This document shows, piece after piece, positions 25,958-34,071 of a stretch of 64,000 nucleotides of DNA. The DNA is from GWE2-42-39 sp034003625 (GTDB taxonomy: Bacteria > Bacteroidota > Bacteroidia > Bacteroidales > Prolixibacteraceae), in contig JAVEYG010000004.1 in NCBI GenBank assembly GCA_034003625.1, positions 62,001 through 126,000 on the forward strand. Reading direction: 5' to 3'. The stretch's first letter is position 1. Every line of letters starts with the position of its first letter. The notes under the pieces are model-generated. The model saw only the letters and a program-made list of their open reading frames with translations. It ran no database searches and was not told the origin of the DNA. The position numbers and the translations under genes are program-made.

Positions 25958-28900
25958 ATGAACAAATTTCTACACATTGCAAAAAGAGGGACGGGGTGGA
26001 CGGAAACCCGTATTGTTCCCCCAAAAAAAACGTTCATTTTTCCCTTTCTTTTCTTTTTCTCAGTTGCCCTGTATGGGCAAGATTATGGCGGCGGCGATGG
26101 TAGTTCCGGAAATCCTTACCAGATTTCTTCCGTAGCCGATTTAGCTGATCTGGCAGTGGCAGTAAACGCTGGGACTCATTACTCAGGGGTATATTTTAAA
26201 CAGATGGACGATGTTGATTTGAATGTCGCCCCATACAATGCCGGTGCTGGCTGGACGCCGATAGGATATATTGTGGGCGACCCCGGACATGAAGATAACA
26301 GGCCGTTTAAAGGGAACTATAATGGAGATAATAAAACAATCTCAAACCTGTACGTCAATAATCCCGATGGAATTGCCGGCTTGTTTGGGATGACCCAAGA
26401 GGCTACCATTAGCAATCTTAATCTGACAGGAGTAAATATAACCGGAAAATATGCTGCAGGCGCTTTGGCGGCTTATCACTTTGGTGCTTCTGTTACCAGT
26501 TGCTCTTCTTCCGGAACTGTTGCCAGTGAAAACAACGCCGGGGGTTTATTGGGAGTTGCCGGATATTTCGGTACAACTATTCAATATTGTTCTTCAAGTT
26601 GTACCGTTACCGGCACGGGTGAATATGCAGGAGGATTGGTAGGCGACCATTCAAGTTCGGCCATGAGTTATTGTTTTTCAACCGGAAACGTTAGCGGGGC
26701 ATCAAGAGTGGGAGGGCTTGCTGGTTCGAGCTACAGCGCCACCATTACGAACTGTTATGCTACCGGAAACGTAACCGGAACGGTCGAAAAAATTGGCGGA
26801 TTGACGGGAGATAACTCGACGAATGCAAGCACTTCCAATTGTTTCTCAAAAGGGTTAGTAACAGCAAGTGGCGCCAGCTTATATGGTGGATTAAATGGGT
26901 TTATTTGGGAAGGTTCAACGGTTACCAACTGTTTTTGGGACACCCAAACTTCGGGACAAAGCGCCAGCGATGGGGGAACTGGTAAAACCACTGCCGAAAT
27001 GCAAGGTTTCGGAACGTTCTATTTGTCCGGCTGGGATTTTAAAGGCGAATCAGCAAACGGGACCGGCGAAATATGGAACATTGGCAACAGCCGGAACGAT
27101 GGGTATCCGTATTTAAGCTGGCAATATCCGGATGATACGGGATACACTCCTCCAATTTTTGTTGACGCATCGGCTTCGGGCAGCAATAATGGCGCCAATT
27201 GGACGAATGCTTATACTTCACTTCAAACAGCCATAACGGCAGCCACTTCGGGAACCCAGATATGGGTTGTAGCCGAGACCTATAAACCGACCACCAGTAC
27301 CGACCGGGGTATTTCGTTTACATTAAAAAACGGAGTGGCCATTTATGGCGGTTTTGCCGGAACGGAAACTTTGCCCGATCAGCGCGATTGGGAAGCAAAT
27401 GTTACTATCCTGAGCGGCGATATCGGGACGGTTGATTCTTCATCCGACAATAGTTATCATGTCATTGATACATGGTCGCTGGACAATACTGCCATATTGG
27501 ATGGATTTACAATAACCAAAGGCAATGCCAACGGCGCTTCTTATTATGCCTATGGCGGCGGCATATACAATGATGAATCATCGCCATCAATAACCCATTG
27601 CATGATAACGGGAAATTCTGCCGAACAGGGTGGTGGACTGTACAATACCGGGTCATCGTCGCCAGACCTGACCAGTTGTACAATTTCAGGTAATTCAGCA
27701 AGCTCTGAGGGAGGAGGAGTGTATAACACCGGTTCATCGCCAACGCTTGTCAATTGCCTCATTACAGATAATTCGGCGTATAATGGCGGCGGCCTTTTTA
27801 ACATGAGTTCTTCATCGCCAACGCTTACAAACTGTACAGTTTCGGGAAATACATCGACCGGCGGGGGTGGAATGTATAACCAGTCTTCGTCCTCGCCAAC
27901 CCTGAACAATTCTATTATCTGGGGAAATAGCGCAACTGGCCTGGGCAAACAAATTTATATTAACAGCGCCGGAGCAACCTTAAACTATTCGTGTTATTCA
28001 AACGGGACAAATGATGTGTACGGCACCATAACGGCAACCAACAACAATATTACTTCAAACCCTGTATTTGTGAACCCTAATAGTGATTTCCGGCTCACGG
28101 GCAGCTCGCCTTGTCTCGATACCGGTAACGATGCCTACAATGCTGAAACGAACGATATCCGGGGATCTGGTTTTGGACGGAAATTGTTAAAAACCGATGC
28201 CGGACAAACCGGAACTATCGATATGGGGGCATACGAATATAAATATGGGACCGATGAGGCAGAACCGGATTTGTTAAGGCTCTATGTAAAATCGAATGCA
28301 ACGGGAGCCAATAACGGGACCAGTTGGGCCAATGCCTATACTTCACTGCAATCGGCTTTAAATGCTGGCAGATATTACGAAATATGGGTGGCCGCCGGAA
28401 CCTATAAACCGACAACCGGAAGCGACCGGAGCATTTCGTTTAAGCTGGAAAGCAATATGGCAGTTTATGGCGGTTTTGCCGGAACAGAGACTTCACTCGG
28501 TCAGCGCGACTGGATTGAAAATCCCACTATTTTAAGTGGCGATATTGGTACTGTTGATTCTTCGTCCGATAATAGTTACCATGTGGTTTATACCCAAACC
28601 GAACGTAACGACCCAACAGCAATACTGGATGGCTTTACCATTGAAAATGGGAATGCAAACGGCAGTTACCCCGATGATAGCGGAGGAGGGGTGTATAATT
28701 ACAACTCCTCAGGAGCAGTCATAACAAATTGCACAATTACCGGAAATTCGGCATCGAATTACGGTGGAGGGGTGTATAATGGCAGCTCCAGCTCAACAAG
28801 TCTGACGAATTGTGTAATCTCTGATAATTCTGCTTTAGAGGGTGGTGGTGTGTGTAATTATACGGCATCTTCATCTGTTTCACTAATCAATTGCCTTATT

Positions 28901-30898
28901 TATGGCAATTCAGCAACAAGTGGTGGGGGATTATATAATGTTTTAAATTCGAAAACCTATAATTCTATCATTTGGGGCAATTCTGCCACAAGTGGCAAAC
29001 AAATTTATGTTCATGCCGGAACTACAAACCTCTACTATTCTTGTTATTCATACGGGACAGGAGACGTATATAACGAGGGCACATTTACTCCAGATGCACA
29101 TTGCACTACCACAGATCCAAAATTTGTGAATGCGAGTGGGGGAGATTTCAGGTTATATGAAAATTCGCCCTGTGTCAATACCGGCTATAACGGTTATAAT
29201 ACGACCGACTATGATATTCGAAAAGAAACGCGTATCCAGAATACAACTATCGACATGGGAGCCTATGAATGGACCGAAGGCGTTGACCCGGCAACGCCAA
29301 CCTACACCTGGACCGGAACCAGTTCAACCGACTGGAACACGGCAGGCAACTGGGATTTAAATGCTGTCCCCACGGCTGATGATCATGCAACCATTCCCGA
29401 TGTGGCCAACGACCCGGTAATTGGAAGCGCTGCCGCCTGTAAAGACCTGACTATCCAGACAGGTGGCAACCTTACCGTTAACAATGGCTACACACTTTCT
29501 GTTGGCGGCAACCTCAGCCTGAAAAGCGAAGCAAGCAAAGCAGCATCACTAATTAACAACGGAACCATTAATGTTACCGGCACAACGTATGCCGAGAGCT
29601 ATCTCACCGGGAACCAATGGCATGTTGTTTCACCGGTTGTGTCGGGAGGGGCGATCAGTTCGTTCCTTGTCGATGGAGATAACGCCATCCCGACAAAAGA
29701 AAGCAGTTATGGTATGATGGACTACGATGAAGCCACCAACGATTGGAACAGTTATTTTACTTCTTCTACAGAAGGCAATTTAACAGCAGGGAAAGGGTAT
29801 GGGCTGCGCCGCAGCAGCGATGGCACAGTGACCTACACAGGGACGCTCACCAGCGGGTCAAAAACAGTAGCGCTGACCAAAGGAGGCACGGAAGGGTGGA
29901 ACTGCATCGGCAACCCTTATCCATCCTCCATTTTCATTACAGATGCCGGCAATGCCGAAAATAATTTCCTGAAAAACAACAGCGGTAGCCTGGATGAAAG
30001 TTATGCCTGCATTTACGTGTGGAACGACGCTTCGTCGGGCTACAAGATACAGGGAAATGCGAGCGGTTGGTGGGACGACCGTACCCTGGGCCAAAATTTA
30101 TTCTCATCAGGACAAGGTTTCTTTGTAAAAGCAAAAAATGCCGGTTCGGTTACTTTTAACAGCGCTATGCAAACCCATAATTATATTGCCTTGAAATCGG
30201 CTGCCACTCCGTGGCCGGGCTTTAAACTCGTCGCTTCTTCGGCGCAGGGTGAAGCCTCCGCGATTGTGGTTTTTAACAGCAAAATGACCGCTGGTCTCGA
30301 TATTACATACGATGCCGGTTTACTGCGCGGCACTACCGGTCAGGAGCTGTACACCCGGTTAGTAAACGATAACGGGGTGGACTTTGCCATCCAGTGTTTG
30401 CCTGAAAACTACAGCTCGCTGGTCATTCCGGTAGGTGCAGAATTTAAGGAAGGCGGCGAAATTACTTTTAGCGCCCAAACAGTCGGGCTACCGGCAACGT
30501 GCAGTGTGATACTGGAAGACAAAACGGCCCAAACGCTCACCGACCTGACTTCCGGAGCAAGCTATAAGGCAGTAATTTCTGCCGGGAAAACAGACATCGG
30601 GAGATTCTATATTCACACCAGTTACTCTACTACCGGGGCGCTTTCACCTCTGGAGGACGAAATGGACAAGCTGAAAGCATATCCTGCAAACGGACGGATT
30701 TGGATCATTGGCAAAGCAGGACCTGCTGCCAGGGTACAGTTGTATAACATGAATGGACAAATCCGTGGAACCTATAATTTACAGGAAGGCAGACGCAACA
30801 GCATCCCCGCCACAGGCTTGGTCCCGGGCGTGTACCTGCTCCGGCTTATCGAAGGGAACAAGCATTCCAATTTAAAAGTGCTTATTCATTCCAATTAA
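25958..30898 (+). CDS. Giant GLUG/Pmp-like beta-helix surface protein with T9SS sorting tail
   Basis: 1646-aa secreted protein, probably a surface adhesin or glycan-associated protein. The N-terminus has an unusually long basic leader before the hydrophobic stretch (FIFPFLFFFSVALYGQ). Residues about 60-370 contain repeated GLUG-type motifs (GGLAGSSYSATITNCYATGN; GGLLGVAGYFGTTIQYCSSS). Two Pmp/parallel-beta-helix modules follow, about 400-760 and 770-1110, each starting with a FVDASASGSNNGANWTNAYT-like segment and IYGGFAG, so the module is internally duplicated. Then comes a TWTGTSSTDWNTAGNWD beta-sandwich (about 1115 on) and a T9SS type A tail (KAYPANGRIWIIGKAG; GLVPGVYLLRLIEG). Ser/Thr/Asn-rich composition fits an extracellular filament. 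It forms a unit with the 57-aa gene 74 bp downstream. No catalytic site is evident. Confidence 0.9.
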   Translation: MNKFLHIAKRGTGWTETRIVPPKKTFIFPFLFFFSVALYGQDYGGGDGSSGNPYQISSVADLADLAVAVNAGTHYSGVYFKQMDDVDLNVAPYNAGAGWTPIGYIVGDPGHEDNRPFKGNYNGDNKTISNLYVNNPDGIAGLFGMTQEATISNLNLTGVNITGKYAAGALAAYHFGASVTSCSSSGTVASENNAGGLLGVAGYFGTTIQYCSSSCTVTGTGEYAGGLVGDHSSSAMSYCFSTGNVSGASRVGGLAGSSYSATITNCYATGNVTGTVEKIGGLTGDNSTNASTSNCFSKGLVTASGASLYGGLNGFIWEGSTVTNCFWDTQTSGQSASDGGTGKTTAEMQGFGTFYLSGWDFKGESANGTGEIWNIGNSRNDGYPYLSWQYPDDTGYTPPIFVDASASGSNNGANWTNAYTSLQTAITAATSGTQIWVVAETYKPTTSTDRGISFTLKNGVAIYGGFAGTETLPDQRDWEANVTILSGDIGTVDSSSDNSYHVIDTWSLDNTAILDGFTITKGNANGASYYAYGGGIYNDESSPSITHCMITGNSAEQGGGLYNTGSSSPDLTSCTISGNSASSEGGGVYNTGSSPTLVNCLITDNSAYNGGGLFNMSSSSPTLTNCTVSGNTSTGGGGMYNQSSSSPTLNNSIIWGNSATGLGKQIYINSAGATLNYSCYSNGTNDVYGTITATNNNITSNPVFVNPNSDFRLTGSSPCLDTGNDAYNAETNDIRGSGFGRKLLKTDAGQTGTIDMGAYEYKYGTDEAEPDLLRLYVKSNATGANNGTSWANAYTSLQSALNAGRYYEIWVAAGTYKPTTGSDRSISFKLESNMAVYGGFAGTETSLGQRDWIENPTILSGDIGTVDSSSDNSYHVVYTQTERNDPTAILDGFTIENGNANGSYPDDSGGGVYNYNSSGAVITNCTITGNSASNYGGGVYNGSSSSTSLTNCVISDNSALEGGGVCNYTASSSVSLINCLIYGNSATSGGGLYNVLNSKTYNSIIWGNSATSGKQIYVHAGTTNLYYSCYSYGTGDVYNEGTFTPDAHCTTTDPKFVNASGGDFRLYENSPCVNTGYNGYNTTDYDIRKETRIQNTTIDMGAYEWTEGVDPATPTYTWTGTSSTDWNTAGNWDLNAVPTADDHATIPDVANDPVIGSAAACKDLTIQTGGNLTVNNGYTLSVGGNLSLKSEASKAASLINNGTINVTGTTYAESYLTGNQWHVVSPVVSGGAISSFLVDGDNAIPTKESSYGMMDYDEATNDWNSYFTSSTEGNLTAGKGYGLRRSSDGTVTYTGTLTSGSKTVALTKGGTEGWNCIGNPYPSSIFITDAGNAENNFLKNNSGSLDESYACIYVWNDASSGYKIQGNASGWWDDRTLGQNLFSSGQGFFVKAKNAGSVTFNSAMQTHNYIALKSAATPWPGFKLVASSAQGEASAIVVFNSKMTAGLDITYDAGLLRGTTGQELYTRLVNDNGVDFAIQCLPENYSSLVIPVGAEFKEGGEITFSAQTVGLPATCSVILEDKTAQTLTDLTSGASYKAVISAGKTDIGRFYIHTSYSTTGALSPLEDEMDKLKAYPANGRIWIIGKAGPAARVQLYNMNGQIRGTYNLQEGRRNSIPATGLVPGVYLLRLIEGNKHSNLKVLIHSN

Positions 30899-30903
30899 CA
30901 GGT

Positions 30904-30944
30904 TTTAACACCCGACAGATTTTAAAAACCTGTCGGGTGTTAAA
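30904..30944 (+). terminator. Strong stem-loop after the giant surface-protein gene
   Basis: A perfect 15-bp inverted repeat (30904-30918 with 30930-30944; core ACACCCGACAG) with an 11-nt loop, 5 bp after the stop. Adenines, not uridines, follow, so termination may be incomplete and the next small gene may still be co-transcribed. Confidence 0.6.
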
Positions 30945-30972
30945 AAACAAACAGACATAAAAAAATACAGAT

Positions 30973-31146
30973 ATGAACAACAAAAAAAATATACAACACG
31001 AAGAAGGGAAGGTGCCGGTCATGAACCGGAAAGAAGCCTTAAAAAAGGCAGGTTATGTTGCCCTTTCGGCGGCCACCATGATGATATTAATCAATAAGCC
31101 CGATAAAGCAGTAGCCTCTTCACCGGCTAATTTTCCAGTATGGTAA
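30973..31146 (+). CDS. 57-aa conserved-looking small protein downstream of the T9SS surface protein
   Basis: Too short for most gene callers, but it has clean coding character: a polar N-terminus (MNNKKNIQHEEGKVPVMNRK), then EALKKAGYVALSAATMMILI, a weakly hydrophobic helix like a defective Tat or membrane signal, and NKPDKAVASSPANFPVW at the end. The MNRKEALKKAG segment resembles the start of Tat-type leaders but lacks the twin arginine. From memory, similar short proteins follow T9SS cargo genes in other Bacteroidota; I could not verify this. Location 74 bp after the 1646-aa gene suggests a linked role in export or anchoring, which is inference. An internal ATG at 31021 would give a 41-aa version. 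Confidence 0.6.
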   Translation: MNNKKNIQHEEGKVPVMNRKEALKKAGYVALSAATMMILINKPDKAVASSPANFPVW

Positions 31147-31571
31147 AAATATGAAATTCCAAAGAGGCTGTCCAGAAAGTTTGAAAATCCGCAATTTGCG
31201 TCACCCTTGTCATAGTAATCGGGATCGGGATGACCCGGTTCCTGACTTTTTGGACACTCTCTTCGCCCCGCAATCCCGGAAATTTATCCGGAGTACAAAT
31301 CCCTTCAGCAATCCGGATTTTTGTACCGGATCAACTGGGTCGCGAAATACCTGGCATCGCGGATATGGACCGGATATATTTGCAATGCCGCGGGCATTTT
31401 TTTTAGCAAAAATATCCGGAGAAACGTTTTTCGAAGGCTTGGCGACCCGGCCTGGTACCGGCTCCATTTAAAATCGTACAAAGACAGCTTTAAGCAGAAT
31501 ATCGGAAGAAAAACGGCTTATCCGGAAAATACGGATTCGGAATAACGTAAAAAAATCCCTGTCCCATCCGG
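31147..31571 (+). other. 425-bp intergenic region with repeats only
   Basis: Apart from the element at 31163-31260, the stretch 31261-31560 is rich in scattered TCCGGA/ATCCGG words and contains frames on both strands without recognisable protein features. I treat these as non-coding. The region separates the + strand surface-protein unit from the - strand PUL 2, whose GH16 gene ends at 31572; no clear bidirectional terminator was found. Confidence 0.45.
31163..31260 (+). repeat. Short interspersed repeat with imperfect inverted ends
   Basis: AGAGGCTGTCCAGAAAGT (31163-31180) and ACTTTTTGGACACTCT (31245-31260) are inverted and match apart from a 2-bp gap and one substitution, enclosing about 65 bp. 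It looks like a decayed MITE or REP-type element. Confidence 0.4.
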
Positions 31572-32417
31572 CTAATCGGTGGTTGGCCCCGCACGCTGAT
31601 AAACACGTACATAATCTACCTCCATGGTATGGGGGAACAGGCTGTCGTCGATCCCTTTTTGTCCGCCCAATCCACCACCGATGGCCAGGTTCAGGATCAG
31701 GTGGAAAGGCTGGTTGAACGGCCAGGCTTCAAATCCTTCGCCGTTGTTTCTGAAGGTAAAATAATGGCGCCCATCCACATAGCTGCGGATTTCGTTTTCG
31801 TCCCATTCGGTTGTATACACATGAAACTTAGTGGTTGCAGTTGGTAAACCTGTTTTTTTTCCAACCTGTGTGCCAATCATGTGGTTGAACTTTCCGGTAT
31901 GTACGGTTGAAAAAACAGTATCGGGATTAAAACCTACATGTTCCATGATATCGATCTCACCGCTTTTTGGCCAGTTGCCGTATTTGTTTTCGGTTGGAAG
32001 CATCCAGATTGCCGGCCAGGTCCCATTTCCGGAAGGCAGTTTCGCCCGGACTTCCACTTTGCAATACTTCCAGTCGCCTTTGTTTTTTGTGGTCAGGCGT
32101 GCCGAACTGTAATCTTTTCCCGAAGTGGGCTCTTTTATCGCGGTAATGGTTAATATGCCGTCGCGGATGAAAGCATTGTCGGGGTCGGCAACCGTGTACC
32201 ACTGTTTTTCGTTGTTCCCCCAGCCATATTCATTGCCCCGGGTATCGTAATTCCATTTCGTACTGTCGGGCAAACCCGGCTCCTTGAACTCGTCGGACCA
32301 AACCAGTTTCCATGTAACATTTTTCTTTTTTTTTAAGTGCATTCCCGAGGCTTGCACGACTGGCAGGAATAAAAAACAAATAGCCGACAGAACAATGAGT
32401 GCAGGTATTTTCTTCAT
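31572..32417 (-). CDS. GH16 endo-beta-glucanase (laminarinase type)
   Basis: Secreted endo-hydrolase of family GH16, most like subfamily 3 beta-1,3-glucanases that cut laminarin. 281 aa with an N-terminal signal peptide (ending near VQASGMHL). Signatures: WKLVWSDEFKEPGLPDSTKW, NEKQWYTVADPDNAF, LPSGNGTWPAIWMLP, the catalytic GEIDIMEHVG (Glu-x-Asp-x-x-Glu, nucleophile and acid/base), TTEWDENEIRSYVDG and LNLAIGGGLGG. The beta-bulge GEIDIMEH form is characteristic of laminarinases rather than agarases or carrageenases, although substrate within GH16 is not certain. It is the last gene of PUL 2 and gives that locus its likely target, a beta-glucan. A stem-loop separates it from susD. Confidence 0.93.
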   Translation of the reverse strand: MKKIPALIVLSAICFLFLPVVQASGMHLKKKKNVTWKLVWSDEFKEPGLPDSTKWNYDTRGNEYGWGNNEKQWYTVADPDNAFIRDGILTITAIKEPTSGKDYSSARLTTKNKGDWKYCKVEVRAKLPSGNGTWPAIWMLPTENKYGNWPKSGEIDIMEHVGFNPDTVFSTVHTGKFNHMIGTQVGKKTGLPTATTKFHVYTTEWDENEIRSYVDGRHYFTFRNNGEGFEAWPFNQPFHLILNLAIGGGLGGQKGIDDSLFPHTMEVDYVRVYQRAGPTTD

Positions 32418-32453
32418 ACTACTGATTTTTAAAGATGATGATAAAGCAAAACA

Positions 32454-32504
32454 GATGCGGGTTGTTAAGACCCTGTTTTCAGGATACCTAAATCAACCCA
32501 CATC
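32454..32504 (-). terminator. Stem-loop between susD and GH16 gene of PUL 2
   Basis: GATGCGGGTTG (32454-32464) pairs with CAACCCACATC (32494-32504) over 10 of 11 positions; the loop contains a small inner stem (CCTG / CAGG). It occupies the same place, susD to first enzyme gene, as stem-loops in PULs 1 and 3. Confidence 0.5.
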
Positions 32505-32529
32505 CTTTTTTTGATTTAACTTTTCCAAT

Positions 32530-34059
32530 CTATTTTAACAGCCACATCAATTTGTTTATTTCATCGTATCCATCGTATTGACGGTCAAGTGCTTCGATGA
32601 GATTTTCCCGGTTGTAGTTGGTTTCCGAAGAAGGATACAACCAACGCATCGGAATGCCGTTTTTATTGTTTTCATTCAGGCTTGTTGCCGGGTTAATTGG
32701 AAATTCGGGATAGCCTGTCCGTCGGTATTCAAAGAAGCTGCCGGGGGCATCCTGGAAGAAGTTAAGGATGTAACGCTGCATCCAAACCTGTTTCAGCTGC
32801 TCTTCGGTTGTTGTTTTAAATGCAGCTTCGCCTGTAAAATAGCCGTCAATGTATGCCTGGTTAATTGCCATTCCATGAGCATATTCCGGTTTAACCGCCA
32901 TGGTTGCAGTCAAGGCCGATTTAACGCCTTGTTCATAATAATCTTTCGCGGTGCCAGTTGTAATCCAGCCACGTATCCGGGCTTCTGCCAGAATCAGTTG
33001 TTGTTCGGCGTAAGTCAGCAGCATGCGCGGTTCGTTGATTTCTTCTTTCTGGTAACGTTGGTTGATCAGCGAATATTTATTGGCGCTGTGGTTGGCATTC
33101 ATTTGCGAATATTCCATGGCAACATCCACGCCCACGTAAGCATCCGGGTCTGTTTGGGTTTTTCCTGAAGCTATTTCAGCAGCTGCAGGTTCTCCATAAT
33201 AATACATCCGCCTGTCGTTTAAGCTTTTCAGGTTGTTCAGGAGCAATGAGCTGAGAATTGTCCTGCCGGTAAAAAGTGGACTGGTACTATAAATTGGCTG
33301 TTTGTTTATTGAATTATAAACAAGCCCGAAATGCCCGGTTGTATTGGTTAAAATATTACCGGCGGCAACAATTTCGGCAAAACGCGATTTTACGTTCAGT
33401 GAGGCAACACCTTCTTTCTTGCTCAATGACATCAGAACTTTAAGCGCCAGGGCATTCGTGGCCCTGCGCCATTTGACAGGATCACCATTGTACGGAGTAG
33501 GGTCGCCGGCAAAAGTTGTCCCGTTGGCAAAATACTGATCGGCTTCTTTAAGTTCATCCAATATGCCGATAAGGATCGTTTCCTGTGTGTCGTATTTCGG
33601 ACGGAAATTACCGATTTCTCCCTGCCCGGTTTCGCTGTATGGCATATCTCCTACCTGCATGGTCAGCCGATAGAACATAAAGGCCTTCGCAAATTTTCCT
33701 ACTCCCCTGTATGAGTTTTCATTTGGGCTTCCTAAAGCATGTTCTATCATTTTATCGATATTGGGGAGAATGGTCAAACCCCCAAAATCGGTACTTCCTA
33801 TTGTGTTGTATTGTGTCCCCATTTGGCCTTCGTTGGCATAACCAACATATTTCGACAAGGCATTTTCTGAAATCATCGCTTTGGCGTCAATGCCCTGAAA
33901 TTTGGCAACTTTCAACACAACGTTTGTACACAAAAGAGATGCGCTGACCGTAGTTGTGGCATCGGGGTTCGTGTTCATTTCCTCAAATTGATTGCAGCCT
34001 GAAAGCATCGTAAAGACGAGGATGGCGCATATACTGATGTATGTATGTTTATTTTTCAT
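32530..34059 (-). CDS. SusD/RagB-like lipoprotein, SusD_2-type (PUL 2)
   Basis: Glycan-binding surface lipoprotein of 509 aa paired with the upstream SusC. The lipobox is TMLSGCNQFEEMNTNPDATT; the NTNP segment after the Cys and the phrases YRGVGKFAKAFMFYRLTMQV, GDMPYSETGQG and KWRRATNALALKVLMSLSKK fit the SusD_2/SusD-like group rather than classic SusD. The conserved LTYAEQQLILAEARIRGW is the family helix. It ends in GYDEINKLMWLLK instead of the usual QNPGY, common in this subgroup. It starts 12 bp after the SusC stop, implying coupled expression. Probable substrate is beta-glucan, inferred from the GH16 neighbour. Confidence 0.93.
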   Translation of the reverse strand: MKNKHTYISICAILVFTMLSGCNQFEEMNTNPDATTTVSASLLCTNVVLKVAKFQGIDAKAMISENALSKYVGYANEGQMGTQYNTIGSTDFGGLTILPNIDKMIEHALGSPNENSYRGVGKFAKAFMFYRLTMQVGDMPYSETGQGEIGNFRPKYDTQETILIGILDELKEADQYFANGTTFAGDPTPYNGDPVKWRRATNALALKVLMSLSKKEGVASLNVKSRFAEIVAAGNILTNTTGHFGLVYNSINKQPIYSTSPLFTGRTILSSLLLNNLKSLNDRRMYYYGEPAAAEIASGKTQTDPDAYVGVDVAMEYSQMNANHSANKYSLINQRYQKEEINEPRMLLTYAEQQLILAEARIRGWITTGTAKDYYEQGVKSALTATMAVKPEYAHGMAINQAYIDGYFTGEAAFKTTTEEQLKQVWMQRYILNFFQDAPGSFFEYRRTGYPEFPINPATSLNENNKNGIPMRWLYPSSETNYNRENLIEALDRQYDGYDEINKLMWLLK

Positions 34060-34071
34060 GTCGGTCGTATT

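Noticed and set aside
27550..27948. 132-aa - strand ORF with repeated Pro/Glu segments
   Set aside because: The periodic pattern mirrors the beta-helix repeats of the real gene on the + strand.
31151..31545. Two overlapping + strand ORFs (106 and 74 aa)
   Set aside because: They run through the inverted-repeat element and TCCGGA-rich DNA and show no protein-like pattern.
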